A stretch of DNA of 64,000 nt from Parvibaculum sp036499025 (GTDB lineage Bacteria > Pseudomonadota > Alphaproteobacteria > Parvibaculales > Parvibaculaceae), in contig DASYEM010000021.1 of NCBI GenBank assembly GCA_036499025.1, positions 1 through 64,000 on the forward strand. Reading direction: 5' to 3'. The notes below the pieces were generated by a model that had not been told where the DNA came from, ran no database searches, and saw only the letters and a program-made list of their open reading frames with translations. This document shows positions 60,720 through 64,000 of this stretch, one piece after another; positions within the stretch are counted from its first letter, which is position 1, and each line of letters opens with the position of its first letter. The translations under genes were made by a program, and so were the position numbers.

Positions 60720-62045
60720 CTATTGGGGCTCGTTCGTCGCCTGGCTCATCTGTGCGACATAGGTGCGGAAGCGGACAAGCGAGCTGCCGTCGAGATTGAC
60801 CTGCAGCATGATGTCGGACCGCGAAGGATCGACCTGCTTGTTGTCGATCAGAACCTCGTAATAGAGGTGGTTGCCGGTCGACATGCCAGAGCGTCCGATA
60901 TAGGCCACAACCTGGCCTTTTTTCACCTTCGAGCCTTCATGCAACCCCTTGGCGAAGCCGGACATGTGGCCATAGGTCGTTGCCACACGCTCATTGTGGA
61001 CGATCTTCAGAAACCGCCCATAGTTGCCGCGCCAGCCGATCGTCTCGATCACGCCGTCTTCGGCGGCGTAAATCGGCGTGCCCTTGGGCGCGGCGAAGTC
61101 GATGCCTTTGTGAAATTTGCGGACCTTCAACACGGGATGGACGCGCCAGCCCCAGGGCGAGGTCATCTTGGCGTCATGCACCGGCGCACCAAGGCGGAAC
61201 GGCGCGACACCGCGGCCATCTTCCTCCATGAAAGCGACGGTGCCGTCATTGGTCTCGTAGCGATAGACGCGATGCTGCTGGCCGAAGACCGAGAGTTCGG
61301 CATAACGCATAACGTGAGCCGCGCCTGCTTTCGATTTAGCGGTCTCGTAGACGACCGTGAACTGCGAACCGCTTGAGGGCTTCGAAGGAATGTCGCTGTC
61401 ATAGGTGAAAGCTGCGACGACGTCATCGGCGACGCTTTGCGGGATATTCGCGGCCACGAGATCCGACATCAGACCGCGCTTCACCGTGCCATGGCGCGTT
61501 GTGACGCCGATGGAGACGCTTTCGCTCCGTGCAGCCGCCTTGCCGATGTTGCGGCCAAGACGGTGAAATGCGCCATCAGCGCCTGCGACGACCGTCAGGA
61601 CCTGATTGTGTTCGGTGCGCAGATGGACTGCGACGAGTTGCGCGCCCGGCGTGCCTTCAATTCCGGCTCGCATGGAGAATTCGACTTCGTCGCCGGCCTT
61701 GAGCTTAGAGGTGTCGTAGAGATCGGCCAGCGCTTTCATTGCGCCATCGCGCTGATCGGCGGCAATCCCTTCGCGCGTCAGCACACGCTCAAGCGTGTCG
61801 CCGGCCTGAAGCTTCACGGTACGGTTGGCGACGACATTGAGATGGCCGGAGGATGAGCCGAGGATCGCCGCGCTCACATCGCCCTGATCCGCGGGGGCGC
61901 TGGCGGAAGGAATGCTCAGCGTACCGAGCGTATTGGCATGCGCAGGCGTGGCGTAGGAAATCAAAATAGCGGCTGAGAAACAGACTGTAGCGCCGAGGAT
62001 CGGCAGCAAATCACGTTTGTTCTTTTGTCGCTGTTTCATGCCCAC
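60720..62045 (-). CDS. M23/LytM-domain envelope protein, second HxH histidine replaced
   Basis: 441 residues. Signal/transmembrane segment at about 15-35, an N-terminal region with a LysM-like stretch (VKLQAGDTLERVLTREGIAA), then a C-terminal LytM domain (about 300-420): HKGIDFAAPKGTPIYAAEDG with the first zinc His and Asp, TYGHMSGFAKGL, and SGMSTGNHLYYEVLIDNKQV. In active M23 peptidases this motif is HxH; here the second His, a zinc ligand, is Tyr. So the protein may be a non-catalytic regulator like EnvC/NlpD, or have altered activity. Own promoter (62095-62124); inserted between tmk and holB. Confidence 0.93.
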   Translation of the reverse strand: MGMKQRQKNKRDLLPILGATVCFSAAILISYATPAHANTLGTLSIPSASAPADQGDVSAAILGSSSGHLNVVANRTVKLQAGDTLERVLTREGIAADQRDGAMKALADLYDTSKLKAGDEVEFSMRAGIEGTPGAQLVAVHLRTEHNQVLTVVAGADGAFHRLGRNIGKAAARSESVSIGVTTRHGTVKRGLMSDLVAANIPQSVADDVVAAFTYDSDIPSKPSSGSQFTVVYETAKSKAGAAHVMRYAELSVFGQQHRVYRYETNDGTVAFMEEDGRGVAPFRLGAPVHDAKMTSPWGWRVHPVLKVRKFHKGIDFAAPKGTPIYAAEDGVIETIGWRGNYGRFLKIVHNERVATTYGHMSGFAKGLHEGSKVKKGQVVAYIGRSGMSTGNHLYYEVLIDNKQVDPSRSDIMLQVNLDGSSLVRFRTYVAQMSQATNEPQ

Positions 62046-62052
62046 CGCCCAA

Positions 62053-62075
62053 ATTTCACAGCGTACCCGTGAAAT
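62053..62075. promoter_or_regulatory. Inverted repeat in the leader of the M23 gene
   Basis: ATTTCAC, nine bases, GTGAAAT, lying between the predicted promoter and the ATG. It may be a leader hairpin or a repressor site. Confidence 0.35.
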
Positions 62076-62094
62076 GGGCCGCGTCCGCCCCGCC

Positions 62095-62124
62095 TCTATA
62101 GGCGATAGGCCGGTCTTGGGTCAA
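62095..62124 (-). promoter_or_regulatory. Promoter of the M23 gene
   Basis: Minus-strand -35 TTGACC (62124-62119), 18 bases, -10 TATAGA (62100-62095). It makes the M23-holB-metG-tatD-MBL block a unit separable from tmk. Confidence 0.6.
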
Positions 62125-62151
62125 ACGGGAATTTGTGTGATAGATCAATGA

Positions 62152-62778
62152 CTAGACTGGTAAACGCGATGTCACACTGTGCCATATTTGCCGCGCGACA
62201 TCATCCTCACCCTTCGCCGCGTCGATGATCGTACAGCGCTCCGGCTGCGCTTCGGCTATGTCTAAAAATGCCTGCCTGAGCGTTTCGTGGAAGGCCACTC
62301 CCATTCGCTCATAGCGATCTTCGCCGCCCCGCTTGTGGGCCCGTGAGAGGCCTGTATCCACAGGCAGATCGAGGATGAGGGTGAGACCCGGCATGTCACC
62401 GCCGACGACGATTTTACTCAGTGCCGCAATCGCCTCTCGCTGCAAACCTTGCGCGGCGCCTTGGTAAGCAAAGGTTGAATCGACGAAGCGATCGCAAATT
62501 ACCCAGTCGCCGCGCGCCAATGCGGGCCGGATCGTATGGGCGAGATGTTCTTCGCGGGCCGCGAAATGTAACAGTGTTTCGGCAAGCGGCGCCCAGCGGC
62601 CTGTCTCTCCGGTGACGAGAAGGTCGCGGATCACTTCGGCCCCCGGCGCACCGCCCGGCTCTCTCGTCAGCGTGACACGATGGCCACGCTCGATCAGACC
62701 GGCGGCAAGTCTTTTCGCCTGGGTCGATTTGCCCGCACCCTCGCCACCCTCGAGCGTGATGAACCGGGGCTGAGTCAT
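62152..62778 (-). CDS. tmk: Thymidylate kinase
   Basis: Phosphorylates dTMP to dTDP. 208 residues: P-loop LEGGEGAGKSTQAKR, the DR(F)-type DRFVDSTFAYQG motif, TREPGG and the LID region RYERMGVAFHETLR. Six bases after the dac stop, so coupled with it. Confidence 0.97.
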   Translation of the reverse strand: MTQPRFITLEGGEGAGKSTQAKRLAAGLIERGHRVTLTREPGGAPGAEVIRDLLVTGETGRWAPLAETLLHFAAREEHLAHTIRPALARGDWVICDRFVDSTFAYQGAAQGLQREAIAALSKIVVGGDMPGLTLILDLPVDTGLSRAHKRGGEDRYERMGVAFHETLRQAFLDIAEAQPERCTIIDAAKGEDDVARQIWHSVTSRLPV

Positions 62779-62784
62779 GTCACC

Positions 62785-63987
62785 TCAGCTGCCGAGGAGC
62801 ATGTGATGAATGGCGTTCATCGCACGGCCGAAAACGCCGAGCTGTTCGACATTCGCACCGGCGACGAGCGGGATCTCCTGCACCGGCTTGTCAGGTGCGG
62901 TGACGCGGAGCGTGCCGATGCGCTGGCCCGCCGAAATTGGCGCTGCGATAGGCGAGGTGTAGTTCACAGCAACCTGCATGCCCTTGCGTTGATCCGGCGT
63001 CATGATCAGCGAGATGTCGCTGGTCGAAACCAGTGGCACTTGCGAATAGGTGCCCTGCCATACCGGCGCATTATCGACAACGGCACCCGCGGCGAAGAGC
63101 TTGTACTTCTTGAAGGAGCGGAAGCCCCAATCGAGAACGCGCACGCTTTCTTCCGCGCGTGCCTTTTCCGTCGGCATACCATTGAGAACGAGGATCAGGC
63201 GCTCGTCACCGCGCTTGGCCGAGACGACGAGACCATAACCCGATGCCTCGGTGTGGCCGGTCTTCAGACCGTCGACGGTCGAGTCGAGAAAAAGCGCCGG
63301 GTTGCGGTTGTGCTGCGTAATGCCGTTCCAGGTGAACTGCTTTTCGCTGAAATAGTGATAGTACTCTGGAAAATCATGAATGATGTGCTGAGCAAGGCGC
63401 GCGAGATCATGCGCCGTCATCATCTGGTTCGGATCCGGCCAACCGGTTGCGTTGGCGAATGTTGAATTGGTAAGGCCCAACTCCTTGCCGCGTTCCGTCA
63501 TCGCCGAGGCGAATTCAGGCTCCGAACCTTTCAACGCTTCGGCAACCGCGATGCAGGCGTCGTTGCCAGATTGAACGATGATTCCCTGAATAAGAATTTC
63601 GACGGGAATGCGCGAACCGACCTGCGCAAACATGGTCGACGAACCGGAGGTCGTACCGCCTGCGCGCCATGCGTGTTCGCTGATCGGAAATTCGTCGGTG
63701 AGCTTTGTTGTGCCTGCCTTCAGGGACTCAAAAAGCATCGACAGCGTCATGAGCTTGCTCATGCTCGCTGGATGCATCTTGACATCGCCATCTTTTTCCC
63801 AAAGCACGGCGCCGGTCGACGCATCCATCAGGACCGCATATTGCGCCGACGTATCGAAGGCGAAAGCTGGCCGTGCCGCCAAACCTGCAATCACAAAGAC
63901 TGCGAAGGCGAGGGATCTGAAGACGGTGACGCTCGGCATTGATCTCATCATATCGGCTGCTTTCTTTTCGCTCTGGCTTTTAGTCAT
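62785..63987 (-). CDS. D-alanyl-D-alanine carboxypeptidase (PBP5/6 family)
   Basis: Trims pentapeptide stems of peptidoglycan. 400 residues: signal peptide (ends about residue 43, AFAF), active-site SxxK in PASMSKLM (Ser75, Lys78), SGN in VQSGND and KTG in GLKTGHTEASG, then the PBP5 C-terminal domain and an amphipathic tail (GVFGRAMNAIHHMLL) for membrane attachment. The start may be 63987 or an ATG a few codons later. First gene of the dac-tmk unit. Confidence 0.95.
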   Translation of the reverse strand: MTKSQSEKKAADMMRSMPSVTVFRSLAFAVFVIAGLAARPAFAFDTSAQYAVLMDASTGAVLWEKDGDVKMHPASMSKLMTLSMLFESLKAGTTKLTDEFPISEHAWRAGGTTSGSSTMFAQVGSRIPVEILIQGIIVQSGNDACIAVAEALKGSEPEFASAMTERGKELGLTNSTFANATGWPDPNQMMTAHDLARLAQHIIHDFPEYYHYFSEKQFTWNGITQHNRNPALFLDSTVDGLKTGHTEASGYGLVVSAKRGDERLILVLNGMPTEKARAEESVRVLDWGFRSFKKYKLFAAGAVVDNAPVWQGTYSQVPLVSTSDISLIMTPDQRKGMQVAVNYTSPIAAPISAGQRIGTLRVTAPDKPVQEIPLVAGANVEQLGVFGRAMNAIHHMLLGS

Positions 63988-64000
63988 GTCTGTACTGGAA

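Noticed and set aside
1..64000. CRISPR array, prophage, insertion sequence, rRNA operon, plasmid origin
   Set aside because: No regularly spaced repeats, transposase, integrase, phage structural genes or rRNA segments were seen.

Overview
The window is a GC-rich chromosomal segment of an alphaproteobacterium, probably Hyphomicrobiales or a related order. The support is the set of lineage-typical gene orders: CBP3-type chaperone/yceD/plsX/fabH/ihfA/MerR; DUF2842 facing ctaA; rplM-rpsI next to a short-form argC; dusB-ntrB-ntrC-ntrY-ntrX-dat-hfq-hflX; and dac-tmk-holB-metG-tatD. No genus can be named from sequence alone. There is no rRNA operon, CRISPR array, prophage or insertion sequence; most of the window is core genome.

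Layout. 1-5400: bamE (minus strand), then a plus-strand run for cytochrome bc1 assembly, phospholipid and fatty acid initiation (plsX, fabH), IHF alpha, a MerR regulator and tRNA-Pro(GGG). 5400-16800: a 26-residue membrane micro-ORF, DUF2842/ctaA, a minus-strand metY / CoA-binding / enoyl-CoA hydratase cluster, GNAT, an autoregulated-looking tetR-aldo/keto reductase pair divergent from a thioesterase-MFS pair, then rplM-rpsI, argC and a DMT transporter. 16900-28800: PHA synthase, a lipoprotein, an aminotransferase-hom-glpX-recJ run, tRNA-Glu(TTC), purC, a decayed thioesterase pseudogene and a GST. 28300-43900: pncC-pgpA-ispDF, the dusB-ntrBC-ntrYX nitrogen control locus running on to dat, hfq, hflX and an IMPase-family phosphatase, then mazG and a sugar symporter on the other strand. 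44000-54500: HU with a histone-like tail, RidA, Mug, and a minus-strand run cysJ-cysI-peroxiredoxin-metB-sodB-DUF6306-DUF488 headed by a divergent LysR gene, joining sulfate reduction, methionine synthesis and oxidative defence. 54500-56300: an AT-richer gene-poor stretch and two secreted low-complexity proteins. 56300-64000: a minus-strand housekeeping run dac-tmk-M23 protein-holB-metG-tatD-MBL hydrolase.

The most useful second-look items are: the leaderless tetR promoter with a perfect palindrome over its start codon; an 18-bp perfect palindrome ahead of rplM; a likely CTG start for mazG; an M23-family protein whose second HxH histidine is tyrosine; the HU with a KPAAK-type tail; the sulfur/redox cluster; the two secreted low-complexity proteins; the thioesterase pseudogene; and the 26-residue ORF. 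No complete, clearly novel multi-gene system was identified.
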